A program made the position numbers and the translations under genes. Shown here piece by piece: positions 8,067-17,929 of a stretch of 50,997 bases of DNA (its first letter is position 1; the number at the start of each line of letters is the position of its first letter). The notes below the pieces were generated by a model. It was not told the origin of the DNA and did no database searches. It saw only the letters and a list, made by a program, of their open reading frames with translations. Origin of the DNA: Bradyrhizobium oropedii (GTDB lineage Bacteria; Pseudomonadota; Alphaproteobacteria; Rhizobiales; Xanthobacteraceae); NCBI RefSeq assembly GCF_020889685.1, contig NZ_JACMYO010000046.1, positions 1 through 50,997 of the forward strand, read 5' to 3'.

Positions 8067-9881
8067 GTGTGCGGCATATTTGGCCTCGTAGATAAGACCG
8101 GGCCCGTCGATGCCCGCCAAGTGGACCAGATGACCGATCTCGTCGCCCACCGCGGACCGGATGGGCGTGGGGTGAGGGTCAACGGGAACGTCGGGATGGG
8201 ACACCGGCGACTGGCCATCATCGATCTGACCGACGACGGCGCACAGCCGATGCGCGACAGACGGCTTCCCATCTGGATCACCTACAACGGCGAGATCTAC
8301 AATTACGTTGAGCTCCGCTCGGAGCTCGAGGCTCTCGGATATACCTTTCACACGGCCTCGGACACCGAGGTCCTGCTCACAGCCTATGTTTGCTGGGGTG
8401 CTGGGTGCCTCGAGCGCTTCAACGGCATGTGGTCGTTTGCGATTCACGACGAGCGCGACAACACGCTGTTCTGCGCCCGGGACAGGTTCGGCGTGAAGCC
8501 GTTCTACTACATCAATACGGCGAGGCAGTTCGCGTTCGGCTCGGAGATCCGCCAGCTTCTTCCGTTGGTCGAGCGCCCGATCGCGGATGACGATCTGATC
8601 AGCGATTTCCTCGTTTGCGGCATGACCGACCATACCAGCCGGACCTTCTTCAAGGGCGTCGAGAAGTTGCCTCCCGGGCATCGGATGCGCGTCGACGTGT
8701 CGACCGGGCAGATCGAAATCGAACGCTACTATTCGCTTGCGCCTGGGGCGGCCGTCTCCGACGAAGGCGGCGCAGCGAAATCGTTGCGAGAGCTGCTTGA
8801 TGACGCGACGCGTCTGCGGTTGCGTTCGGATGTCCGTGTCGGAACCTGCCTGTCGGGTGGGCTGGACAGTTCGAGCGTCGCGACACTGGCGGCGCGGCGC
8901 TATGCGCCAGGTTCGAGCGAGCGCTTCTTTGCCATCACGGCCGTGAGCGAGCAGGCGTCCAACAATGAAGAGGAGTACGCGGCGGAGGTTGCGGAAAAGG
9001 CAGAGTTGAACTGGCTACGCACCAAACCGTCCTATCAGGACTTCGCATCCACGGCCGAGACCTTGCTCGACGTCCAGGAGGAGCCGTTCGCCGGCCCTTC
9101 GATCATGATGCAGTATGCGGTGATGCAGGCCGCGCGATCAAACGGCGTCATCGTGCTGCTCGACGGTCAGGGCGGTGACGAAACGTTGTTGGGGTACCAT
9201 CGCTACTATGCGGCCTGGTTGCTCGACCATCTTCGCAGCGGTGGCTTCCGTGGATTTCTGTCGGCCTTCGGCGCCGCCACGCGGGCAGGTGTTTCGCGCG
9301 GGCGGTTGCTGATGTATCTGTTCGGTGCCAGTTCGGCAGGGCTGCGCGCTGCCTATTACCGGCTGCGTTACAGTTTTCTCAGAAATCCCGGCTTGCCCGA
9401 GCCGCTTCGCCGCTTTGCCTCGAAGACGAGGGATGCGCAGGCCATGCAAGTGCTGGAGATTACCGAGACCAATCTGCCGATGCTGCTGCGTTTCGAAGAC
9501 AAGAACTCGATGCGGTTCGGCATCGAAACGCGACTTCCGTTCCTTGACTATCGCTTCGTCGAGTTTGCGTTGGCGCTGCCAACACGCATCAAGCTGAACA
9601 AGGGGTGGGCAAAATGGCCGCTCCGTGCCGCCATGAGCGATCTGCTGCCGGCCAGCATCAGCTGGCGGAGGGACAAGATCGGTTTCGCTGCTCCGGACCG
9701 GATCTGGCTCACGCGACACTCGGCTCCGATGTATGACAAGGTGATCGCAAGCGAGCTTTTGGCCCGTTATGTCGACATGCCGAAGCTCAAGAGAAAATTT
9801 CATCGGCTCGATCTTGGGATGCGCTGGAGGCTTTATTGCGTTGCGCTCTGGGGTGAGCGCTTTCGGGTCGAAGCGCCATGA
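8067..9881 (+). CDS. asnB: Glutamine-dependent asparagine synthase-type amidotransferase (GTG start)
   Basis: A 604-residue class II glutamine amidotransferase fused to an asparagine synthase domain. The nucleophile must be Cys2, exposed after removal of the initiator Met. The codon before that cysteine is GTG at 8067, with GGATAGG upstream, so this is the start; the longer in-frame reading from 7965 would bury the catalytic cysteine at residue 36. RGPDG (29-33) and YNGEIYN (73-79) bind glutamine, and SGGLDSS (263-269) is the ATP-pyrophosphate loop. In glycan loci such enzymes are thought to amidate uronic acids to uronamides rather than make asparagine. It is the first of three homologs here and is divergent from the glycosyltransferase at 6475-7779. 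Confidence 0.88.
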   Translation: MCGIFGLVDKTGPVDARQVDQMTDLVAHRGPDGRGVRVNGNVGMGHRRLAIIDLTDDGAQPMRDRRLPIWITYNGEIYNYVELRSELEALGYTFHTASDTEVLLTAYVCWGAGCLERFNGMWSFAIHDERDNTLFCARDRFGVKPFYYINTARQFAFGSEIRQLLPLVERPIADDDLISDFLVCGMTDHTSRTFFKGVEKLPPGHRMRVDVSTGQIEIERYYSLAPGAAVSDEGGAAKSLRELLDDATRLRLRSDVRVGTCLSGGLDSSSVATLAARRYAPGSSERFFAITAVSEQASNNEEEYAAEVAEKAELNWLRTKPSYQDFASTAETLLDVQEEPFAGPSIMMQYAVMQAARSNGVIVLLDGQGGDETLLGYHRYYAAWLLDHLRSGGFRGFLSAFGAATRAGVSRGRLLMYLFGASSAGLRAAYYRLRYSFLRNPGLPEPLRRFASKTRDAQAMQVLEITETNLPMLLRFEDKNSMRFGIETRLPFLDYRFVEFALALPTRIKLNKGWAKWPLRAAMSDLLPASISWRRDKIGFAAPDRIWLTRHSAPMYDKVIASELLARYVDMPKLKRKFHRLDLGMRWRLYCVALWGERFRVEAP

Positions 9882-9957
9882 GGCCTGGGGATTCCTGGAT
9901 GTCATCGTTGCTGTCCGCAATTGACGGCTTGCTGGCTGCTGCTTTCCGGGCGGCCCC

Positions 9958-11181
9958 ATGAACATCTGGCTATTGCATCCGTTCGCCGGGGGGCCGGGCC
10001 TCGGCCGTCACTGGCGGCCGTTTTGGCTCGCCGACGCTTGGGGAAGAATGGGGCATCGGGTCGTCGTGGTCAGCGCCGGCTTCCATCACCTGCACCGGGA
10101 GGCGCGCGCTGCGGGGCCGCAGCGGATCAACGACGTCGACTTCTGGTTCCTCGACACCCCGCGCTATGGCAGTGGCAGCTTGGGGCGGCTTCGGAACAAT
10201 CTGAGCTTTGGGCCGGCCGTTCGCTCGACCGCGAGCGCAATTGCCGCGCAGTTCGGCAAACCGGATCTGATGATCGCGTCGAGCCCGCATCTGTTCTTCA
10301 TCTCAGCGGCGCACCAGATCGCCCGGCATTTCGATGCCAGGTTTTGGCTGGAGGTCCGCGATCTCTGGCCGGAAAGCATCGTGGCGCTCGGAATGACGCC
10401 GGCATGGCATCCCCTGATGAAGGTGCTCGGCTGGAAGGAGCGCGCCGCCTATCGCGCGGCTGATCGCGTGATCTGCCTCTTGGCCGGAGCCGAAGCCCAC
10501 ATGCGCGCGCGTGGCTTGCCGGCGGGCAAGTTCTTGTGGGTCCCCAACGGGGTGTCCGACGGTGAAATACAGAGCGCGCTTACTATCGAGAAGCTTGATC
10601 ACCCCCTGATCGACCGCATCAACCTGCTCAAGCAGCAGGGCGTGCGCGTCGTCCTCTACGCCGGCGGCATGGGCCCGCCCAATGCCGTGGAGGCTATTCT
10701 CGACGCGGCCTCGATCCTCGGCGAAGCGAACTCCGGGATCCATTTTGTGATGATTGGTTCCGGCACGTCCCGGGTCGCGCTCAAACAGCGGGCGGCGGGG
10801 CTCGCCAACGTCGAGTTTCACGACGAGGTCGATCGATCCATCGTGCACGGTATGCTGCACGCGTCCGATTGCGCAGTGGTCGCCTTCCACAAGAACGCGC
10901 TCTACCACCACGGCATCAGCCCCAACAAGCTGTTCGACTACGGTTTGTTCGCGCCGCGCAGCGTCATTGCCTGCGAGGAGCGGGCGCTGGTTGGGCTCGA
11001 GGATTTGGTGACTGCCCGATGCGCGCCGGACGACCCCGGCGCACTCGCCGCGTCGCTGCGCGCTGCGCTCAACGGTCCGGTGCGTTCGCGGGCCGAGCGC
11101 GTCGCCATCGCAGAGCGGTACAGCTATTCGACGCTCGCTGCGCAATATCTGGCCGAGCCGGGGGATCCTGCCCAAGTGTGA
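9958..11181 (+). CDS. GT4-family glycosyltransferase
   Basis: A 407-residue GT-B glycosyltransferase. The N-terminus reads MNIWLLHPFAGGPG with a glycine-rich acceptor-side loop, and WLEVRDLWPES near residue 130 is typical of WbuB/WcaI-like GT4 enzymes. The C-terminal half has VLYAGGMGPPNAVE and the donor-side segment GISPNKLFDYGLFA. It is a cytoplasmic or peripheral inner-membrane enzyme adding one sugar to the lipid-linked glycan. It lies 76 bp after the amidotransferase, on the same strand, and is the last gene before the regulatory module. Donor and linkage are unknown. Confidence 0.85.
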   Translation: MNIWLLHPFAGGPGLGRHWRPFWLADAWGRMGHRVVVVSAGFHHLHREARAAGPQRINDVDFWFLDTPRYGSGSLGRLRNNLSFGPAVRSTASAIAAQFGKPDLMIASSPHLFFISAAHQIARHFDARFWLEVRDLWPESIVALGMTPAWHPLMKVLGWKERAAYRAADRVICLLAGAEAHMRARGLPAGKFLWVPNGVSDGEIQSALTIEKLDHPLIDRINLLKQQGVRVVLYAGGMGPPNAVEAILDAASILGEANSGIHFVMIGSGTSRVALKQRAAGLANVEFHDEVDRSIVHGMLHASDCAVVAFHKNALYHHGISPNKLFDYGLFAPRSVIACEERALVGLEDLVTARCAPDDPGALAASLRAALNGPVRSRAERVAIAERYSYSTLAAQYLAEPGDPAQV

Positions 11182-11194
11182 CCCCAGCGACACA

Positions 11195-11221
11195 TTGGCC
11201 TCAAATAAATCCTTTTATTAT
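11195..11221 (+). promoter_or_regulatory. Candidate promoter for the regulator operon
   Basis: TTGGCC (11195-11200) and TATTAT (11216-11221) are separated by 15 bp in an AT-rich patch. Spacing is short but the -10 is good. Transcription would start near 11228, just before the palindromes at 11235-11279, so a bound repressor could block clearance. Confidence 0.3.
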
Positions 11222-11223
11222 CA

Positions 11224-11235
11224 GTAGCTTGCTAC
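11224..11235 (+). promoter_or_regulatory. GTAGC-TT-GCTAC dyad, ops-like core
   Basis: A perfect dyad with 5-bp arms. Its GTAGCTTGC core is identical to nine bases of the ops-like element at 12539-12547 downstream of the NusG paralog, and differs at one base from the GTAGCGTGC core of the E. coli ops element. It could be a second NusG-paralog recruitment site or part of an operator. Confidence 0.3.
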
Positions 11236-11279
11236 GTTCATGGCGTGAACGAATTAGCTTGACGTTCATCCAGTGAACG
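11235..11279. promoter_or_regulatory. Tandem 17-bp palindromes, probable operator
   Basis: Two near-identical inverted repeats, CGTTCATGGCGTGAACG (11235-11251) and CGTTCATCCAGTGAACG (11263-11279), share the arms CGTTCA-N5-TGAACG. Their centres are 28 bp apart, a little under three helical turns. They lie directly upstream of the winged-helix regulator gene, which suggests autoregulation by a dimeric protein, most likely that regulator. No third copy was noticed elsewhere in the window. Confidence 0.65.
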
Positions 11280-11311
11280 CGCTATCAGCCCCTCCAGTGG
11301 GGATGGGCGTG

Positions 11312-11950
11312 ATGGCAGGCATTCTACCAACGGATGAGAACGACAGCGACCGGCTGGTGCTCGGGCTGCTCACCTCGCTCGAGGCAGATGGTGCGCAATC
11401 GCAGCGGCGGATGGCAGCCGATCTCGGCGTCGCGCTCGGCCTGGTCAACGCGTATCTCAAGCGGGCGATCAAGAAGGGTTTCGTCAAGGTCGGGCAGGCA
11501 CCGGCGCGGCGTTATGCCTATTACCTCACGCCGCAAGGCTTCTCCGAGAAATCGCGACTGACCGTCCAGTTCCTGTCGGACTCCTTTTCGCTCTTCCGCA
11601 AGGCGAAGGAGGAATACGGCAGGCTGTTCGAGCGCGCTCAGGCGCTCGGCTTCAGGCGGGTGGTGCTCGCCGGGCAATCCGACCTCTGCGAAATCGCGAT
11701 CCTGTGCGCGGTCGATGGGCCGGTTTCGGTCCTTGCGATCGTGGATCCCGATGCAACCGCGACCCGGTTCATTGGTGTCAAGGTCGTCTCCTCCTATGCG
11801 TTGGTGGACGAGCCGTTCGATGCGGTCGTTGTGACGCATCTGACGGCGGCGCGAAGCGTATTCGAGCAGGCAGTCAGCAATTTCGGCGCGGAGAAAGTCC
11901 TTGCGCCGGATCTGCTGGGCCTGCGTCCAAAGCAGTCGCTGGGAGCGTGA
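11312..11950 (+). CDS. Winged-helix regulator with Rossmann-like C-terminal domain
   Basis: About 212 residues. The N-terminal third is a MarR-like winged helix with the recognition region RRMAADLGVALGLVNAYLKR, followed by a wing and linker. The C-terminal half, from RVVLAGQSDLCEIAILCA, alternates strands and helices like the small nucleotide- or CoA-binding Rossmann domains found in PglD-type sugar acyltransferases, so it may sense a sugar nucleotide or cofactor (inference). MarR-like proteins of this kind are known near exopolysaccharide loci. The start is uncertain: GTG 11273 lies inside the second palindrome and lacks a ribosome-binding site; ATG 11312 has GTGGGG 9 bases upstream and is preferred. 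Its stop overlaps the next gene by ATGA, so the pair is co-translated. Confidence 0.75.
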   Translation: MAGILPTDENDSDRLVLGLLTSLEADGAQSQRRMAADLGVALGLVNAYLKRAIKKGFVKVGQAPARRYAYYLTPQGFSEKSRLTVQFLSDSFSLFRKAKEEYGRLFERAQALGFRRVVLAGQSDLCEIAILCAVDGPVSVLAIVDPDATATRFIGVKVVSSYALVDEPFDAVVVTHLTAARSVFEQAVSNFGAEKVLAPDLLGLRPKQSLGA

Positions 11951-12465
11951 TGACCATGGAACACGATTCACGCTGGTACGTCGTCCAGACGCAAGTCAAC
12001 GCCGAGGCAAAGGCGGCCGCCAACCTCGAGCGGCAGGGCTTTTCGATCTATTTCCCGCGTTACCTGAAGCGCCGCAGCCACGCCAGGAAGGTGGAGACTG
12101 TGCCGCGTCCGTTGTTTCCGCGCTATCTCTTCGTCGGGATCGATCTCGCGTCGCAGCGATGGCGTGCCATTCAATCGACGCTCGGCGTGTCGCACCTCGT
12201 ATGCGTCGGAGACCGGCCGGCCATGGTGGAAGACCGCGTCATCGATGCCTTGAAGGGGCGCGAGGACGACGCCGGCTTCATCACGCTTGCACGCAGGCCG
12301 GCGTTCTCGCCCGGGGATAAAGTGCGAATTGTCGAGGGTGCGTTCGTCGACAGTCTTGCGCTCGTTGAAGACGCCAGCGATCACCATCGCGTTGCGGTTC
12401 TCTTGAACCTGTTGGGCCGCAAGGTCCGTGTTCTTGTCGGGACGGACCTGATCGCTGCGGCGTAA
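11950..12465 (+). CDS. Specialised NusG paralog (RfaH/UpxY-like antiterminator)
   Basis: A 171-residue protein with an NGN domain at about 7-105, beginning WYVVQTQVNAEAKAAANLE and containing FPRYLFVGID, then a KOW-type domain at about 118-171 beginning FSPGDKVRIVEGAF. General NusG is usually encoded with secE and ribosomal genes; this copy heads a glycan locus, as do RfaH-, UpxY- and LoaP-type specialised paralogs. These bind paused RNA polymerase and suppress termination over long operons. The start ATG overlaps the upstream stop as ATGA; GGGAGCG precedes it. It is followed by a hairpin-rich leader with an ops-like element and then 25 same-strand genes, its likely targets. Confidence 0.88.
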   Translation: MTMEHDSRWYVVQTQVNAEAKAAANLERQGFSIYFPRYLKRRSHARKVETVPRPLFPRYLFVGIDLASQRWRAIQSTLGVSHLVCVGDRPAMVEDRVIDALKGREDDAGFITLARRPAFSPGDKVRIVEGAFVDSLALVEDASDHHRVAVLLNLLGRKVRVLVGTDLIAAA

Positions 12466-14110
<1,645 letters not shown>

Positions 14111-14115
14111 AGAAG

Positions 14116-15111
14116 ATGGATATTCGCGGAAAGAAGGTTGTCGTTATCGGGGGCGCCGGGCTGATCGGGTCGCATGCGGTCGATCAGCTGACGCAGACTG
14201 ACGTCGGCGAGATCGTCATTTACGATAATTTCGTGCGCGGCACGCATGAGAACCTTGCAGGCGCCTTGCGCGACCCCCGCGTCAAGATTTTCGAGGCCGG
14301 CGGCGATATCACCCAGGTCGATATCCTCGATGCTGCCCTGAAGGGAGCCGACGGCGTCTTCCAGTTCGCTGCGCTCTGGCTGCTGCAGTGCCACGAATTC
14401 CCGCGGACGGCCTTTGACGTCAACGTCAACGGAATGTTCAACGTGCTGGACGGCTGCGTGCGCAACGGGGTCAAGCGGTTGGTCTGGTCGTCGTCGGCGT
14501 CGGTGTACGGCGATGCCGTCGAGGAGCCGATGACGGAGGACCATCCGTTCAACAACAAGAACTTCTATGGTGCGACCAAGATCTGCGGCGAGGCGATGGC
14601 CCGTGCCTACCACTTCCGCTATGGCCTCGACTATGTCGGCCTCCGGTACATGAACGTGTACGGACCGCGTCAGGATTACCGGGGAGCATACATCGCAGTG
14701 ATCATGAAGATGCTCGATGCCATCGACAAGGGAGACGGGCCGACCATTCTCGGCGATGGATCGGAAGCCTTCGATTTCGTCGCGGTGGAAGACTGCGCGC
14801 GAGCCAATCTGTGCGCCATGGGCGCGACCGCGACGGATCGCTTCTACAATGTCGGCACGGGCCAGCGGACCTCGCTGAAGCAGATCGCCGAAAAGCTCCT
14901 GAACCTGACCGGTTCCAATCAGCCCATCAACTATGCGCCGCGCAGCCAGGCCACGCTTGTGCGCAATCGGATCGGTTCGCCGAAGCGGGCGCAGGAAGAA
15001 ATCAGCTTCACCGCCGCGATTGACCTGGATGACGGGTTGCGGCGGCTGATCGACTGGCGCAAGAGCCATATCGATCAGGTCGATCAGCGTCGTGCCAAGG
15101 CCCAAATCTGA
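14116..15111 (+). CDS. NAD-dependent SDR epimerase, probable nucleotide-sugar 4-epimerase
   Basis: A 331-residue extended SDR. GGAGLIGSH near the N-terminus binds NAD, SSSASVYG supplies the catalytic serine region and YGATK holds the YxxxK pair. NVYGPRQDYRGAY is the usual epimerase substrate loop. A TTG at 14107 would extend it, but ATG 14116 has GAGGG 9 bases upstream and is preferred. It sits after wbpB-wbpD and before an amidotransferase, as in loci making 2,3-diacetamido-galacturonamide, so C4 epimerisation of UDP-GlcNAc3NAcA is my guess. Action on another UDP-sugar is equally compatible with the sequence. Confidence 0.82.
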   Translation: MDIRGKKVVVIGGAGLIGSHAVDQLTQTDVGEIVIYDNFVRGTHENLAGALRDPRVKIFEAGGDITQVDILDAALKGADGVFQFAALWLLQCHEFPRTAFDVNVNGMFNVLDGCVRNGVKRLVWSSSASVYGDAVEEPMTEDHPFNNKNFYGATKICGEAMARAYHFRYGLDYVGLRYMNVYGPRQDYRGAYIAVIMKMLDAIDKGDGPTILGDGSEAFDFVAVEDCARANLCAMGATATDRFYNVGTGQRTSLKQIAEKLLNLTGSNQPINYAPRSQATLVRNRIGSPKRAQEEISFTAAIDLDDGLRRLIDWRKSHIDQVDQRRAKAQI

Positions 15112-15166
15112 AGGGCTCAGATCTGAGTTCGCATCCGAGATCATGGAATAGATCGGCCAGAATCAC

Positions 15167-17038
15167 ATGTGCGGCATAGCCGGAATTCTGCACCGCGACG
15201 GGCGGCCCGCTTCAATAACCACGTTGACGGCAATGACCGATATCATTGCCCATCGCGGGCCGGACGGCGAAGGCCACTACTGCAACGGTCCCGTCGGACT
15301 AGGCCATCGCCGGCTCTCGATCATCGATCTGACCGACGCCGCGCGGCAGCCGATGGAGACGCGGGACGGGCGCTTTGTGCTGACCTACAATGGGGAAATC
15401 TATAATTTCAAGGAATTGAAGATCGAGCTTTCGGCCAGGGGGCGCGTTTTCAACTCCTCCGGCGACAGCGAGGTGTTGCTGCATGCCTTCGCCGAGTGGG
15501 GCCTTGGAGCGCTGCTCAAGTTCAACGGCATGTTCGCCTTTGCGATCTGGGACAATCAGGAGCGGAAGCTCACATTGGCCCGGGATCGCTTCGGCGTGAA
15601 ACCGCTTTACTACGCGGAGCTTGGCCAGACATTCGTCTTCGCTTCCGAGCACAAGGCTTTTCGGGCATTTCCGGAGTACAAGCCGCGTGTCGACATCAGC
15701 GGACTGTCGGAATATCTGAGTTTTCAAAACTTCTTCGCCGAGCGGACACTGTTTGCCGGCGTGAAGTTGCTGCCCGCCGGCTGCTACCTGCAGATTTCGC
15801 AGGACGGCAGGGCCGTCGAACCGGTGCAGTACTGGGATTTTCATTTCGAGGAACCGGAGTACGCGGTCGACGAGATTGAGGCGACCGACGAGCTCGATCG
15901 CTTGTTCAGGCAGGCCGTTAACCGGCAACTCGTGAGCGACGTCGAGGTCGGGTGCTATCTTTCCGGCGGCATGGATTCCGGCTCCATCACCGCGCTCGCA
16001 TCGAGCCAACTGCCGTTCATGCGGACGTTTACGGTCGGCTTCGATCTCAACTCGGCCTCGGGCGTCGAACTAGGATACGACGAACGGACCAAGGCCGAGC
16101 ATATGTCGTATCTGTTCAAGACCGAGCACTACGAAATGGTCTTGAAGGCCGGCGACATGGAGCGCGCGCTGCCTCAGCTGGCGTGGCATCTGGAAGAGCC
16201 TCGTGTCGGCCAGTCCTATCCCAACTTCTACGCGGCGAAGCTCGCGTCCAAGTTTGGCAAAGTGGTGCTGACGGGGACCGGGGGAGATGAACTCTTCGGC
16301 GGGTACCCCTGGCGCTACTATCGCGCTGTCGTGAACGATGACTTCGATCACTACATCGAAAAATACTTCGGGTTCTGGCAGCGTATGGTCCCGAGTGGAA
16401 CGATGCCGCGGCTTCTCGGACCGGTATGGGATGAAGCCAGGCAGACCTCGCCGATCGATATTTTCAGGGGCGTGTTCAAGGAGCACGCCTCGGAGCTGCG
16501 GCGGCCCGAGGATTATGTCAATCACTCGCTCTACTTCGAGGCCAAGACGTTCCTGAACGGACTTCTTGTCGTCGAGGACAAGCTGGCCATGGCACACGGG
16601 CTCGAGAGCAGGGTGCCGTTTCTCGACAATGATCTCGTCGATTTCGCAATGAAGCTCCCGGCCAAGATGAAGCTCGGCAATCTGACGGAGGTCATTGGCC
16701 TCAACGAAAACGAGCCTGGAGGAAAGGCGCAGCGCTATTACGAGCGCACAAGGGATGGCAAGCTGATTTTGCGGAAGATGATGAGCCGGCATATTCCGGA
16801 CGAGGTGGCAGAGCGCGAGAAGCAGGGCTTCTCGGCGCCGGATGCCAGCTGGTTCAAGGGAGAAAGCATCGAGTATGTCAAACGAAGACTCTTCAGCAAC
16901 ACCGCTCGGATCTACGATTTTGTCGACCGGAAGACCGTTCGCTCGCTGGTCGATGAACATCTGGAAGGGCGGGAAAACAGGCGGCTGCTGATCTGGTCTT
17001 TGCTCAATCTCGAGCAGATCATGGAAAGCAGCTTCTAG
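15167..17038 (+). CDS. asnB: Asparagine synthase-type amidotransferase (second copy)
   Basis: A 623-residue enzyme with Cys2 after the initiator (MCGIAGIL), RGPDG (30-34), YNGEIYN (74-80) and SGGMDSG (266-272) as the ATP-pyrophosphate loop. The two-domain layout and length match AsnB-type enzymes: glutamine hydrolysis at the N-terminus, adenylation and amidation at the C-terminus. Next to an SDR and the wbpB-wbpD pair, the most economical role is conversion of a uronic acid to its uronamide (inference; the wbm O-antigen locus of Bordetella is the known parallel). It is followed after 27 bp by the export permease gene. Confidence 0.88.
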   Translation: MCGIAGILHRDGRPASITTLTAMTDIIAHRGPDGEGHYCNGPVGLGHRRLSIIDLTDAARQPMETRDGRFVLTYNGEIYNFKELKIELSARGRVFNSSGDSEVLLHAFAEWGLGALLKFNGMFAFAIWDNQERKLTLARDRFGVKPLYYAELGQTFVFASEHKAFRAFPEYKPRVDISGLSEYLSFQNFFAERTLFAGVKLLPAGCYLQISQDGRAVEPVQYWDFHFEEPEYAVDEIEATDELDRLFRQAVNRQLVSDVEVGCYLSGGMDSGSITALASSQLPFMRTFTVGFDLNSASGVELGYDERTKAEHMSYLFKTEHYEMVLKAGDMERALPQLAWHLEEPRVGQSYPNFYAAKLASKFGKVVLTGTGGDELFGGYPWRYYRAVVNDDFDHYIEKYFGFWQRMVPSGTMPRLLGPVWDEARQTSPIDIFRGVFKEHASELRRPEDYVNHSLYFEAKTFLNGLLVVEDKLAMAHGLESRVPFLDNDLVDFAMKLPAKMKLGNLTEVIGLNENEPGGKAQRYYERTRDGKLILRKMMSRHIPDEVAEREKQGFSAPDASWFKGESIEYVKRRLFSNTARIYDFVDRKTVRSLVDEHLEGRENRRLLIWSLLNLEQIMESSF

Positions 17039-17065
17039 GCACGCACAGATGGGAACGCGCTGCAG

Positions 17066-17929
17066 ATGAATGGTATCTTCCCGGCAGCAAGATGGGTGCG
17101 GGTCGGCTTGTCGCCATACCGCAACTCTCAGGCCTTATGGACGACGATCGAGCAGATCCGGCGGTACCCCGATCTATTGCGGGAGATGGTGGATCGTGAC
17201 CTGAGCGCTGCGCATGCCCGGCACGGGTTTGGTGCCTTGTGGGTCTTCATTCATCCCCTCGTGGTCGTTGGGACATACCTGCTCATCTTCGGCTTCGTGC
17301 TGGGAAGCAAGCTGTCAATCAGCGCGGATTTTCCCGGCGATTTCTCCGCCTATATCCTGGCAAGCCTGGTTCCTTGGCTGATGATGCAGGCTGCGCTGGT
17401 GCGCGGACCCGGAGCGTTGATCGGGAGTGCAAGCCTGGTCAAGCAGGTCGTGTTTCCGATCGAGCTGCTTCCGATCGCGTCGACCATTGCTGCAACGATA
17501 CCTCATCTGCCGGCCCTCGCACTCGTCATTGTCTACAAGGCCTATGTGGGAGGCCTCAGCTGGATGGTCCTGCTGCTGCCGGTCGTATTCGTCATTCATG
17601 CGATCCTGGCTGTCGGATTGAGCTTCGCCCTTGCTGCGATCACGCCGTTCTTCCGCGATCTGCGCGAACTCGTCACCGTGTTCACGTCGATCGCGATGTA
17701 CCTGATGCCGACGGTGTACCTCCCTGACTGGATGCCGCGTGCCCTCCGTCCATTGATCTATTCGAATCCCTTCAGCTACCTCGTCTGGGTCTACCAGGAC
17801 GTTCTCTTCTTCGGTTCGTTCAGACATCCGTACGCCTGGGCGATTACCCTCTTGTTCGCGCTGCTGAGCCTGGGGCTCGGATACCGCATGTTCGAAAAGC
17901 TGAAACCGTACTATGGCAATGCTCTCTAA
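17066..17929 (+). CDS. wzm: Polysaccharide ABC exporter permease (Wzm)
   Basis: A 287-residue ABC-2-type permease with about six hydrophobic segments. The N-terminal amphipathic part includes [21 protein letters not shown], followed by the first membrane helix [19 protein letters not shown]. The C-terminal section has [16 protein letters not shown], characteristic of TagG/KpsM/Wzm proteins. It forms the membrane channel that flips or exports lipid-linked polysaccharide across the inner membrane with the Wzt ATPase. The wzt start overlaps its 3' end by 17 bp. A start further inside the ORF is possible because no clear ribosome-binding site precedes 17066. Confidence 0.9.
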   Translation: MNGIFPAARWVRVGLSPYRNSQALWTTIEQIRRYPDLLREMVDRDLSAAHARHGFGALWVFIHPLVVVGTYLLIFGFVLGSKLSISADFPGDFSAYILASLVPWLMMQAALVRGPGALIGSASLVKQVVFPIELLPIASTIAATIPHLPALALVIVYKAYVGGLSWMVLLLPVVFVIHAILAVGLSFALAAITPFFRDLRELVTVFTSIAMYLMPTVYLPDWMPRALRPLIYSNPFSYLVWVYQDVLFFGSFRHPYAWAITLLFALLSLGLGYRMFEKLKPYYGNAL

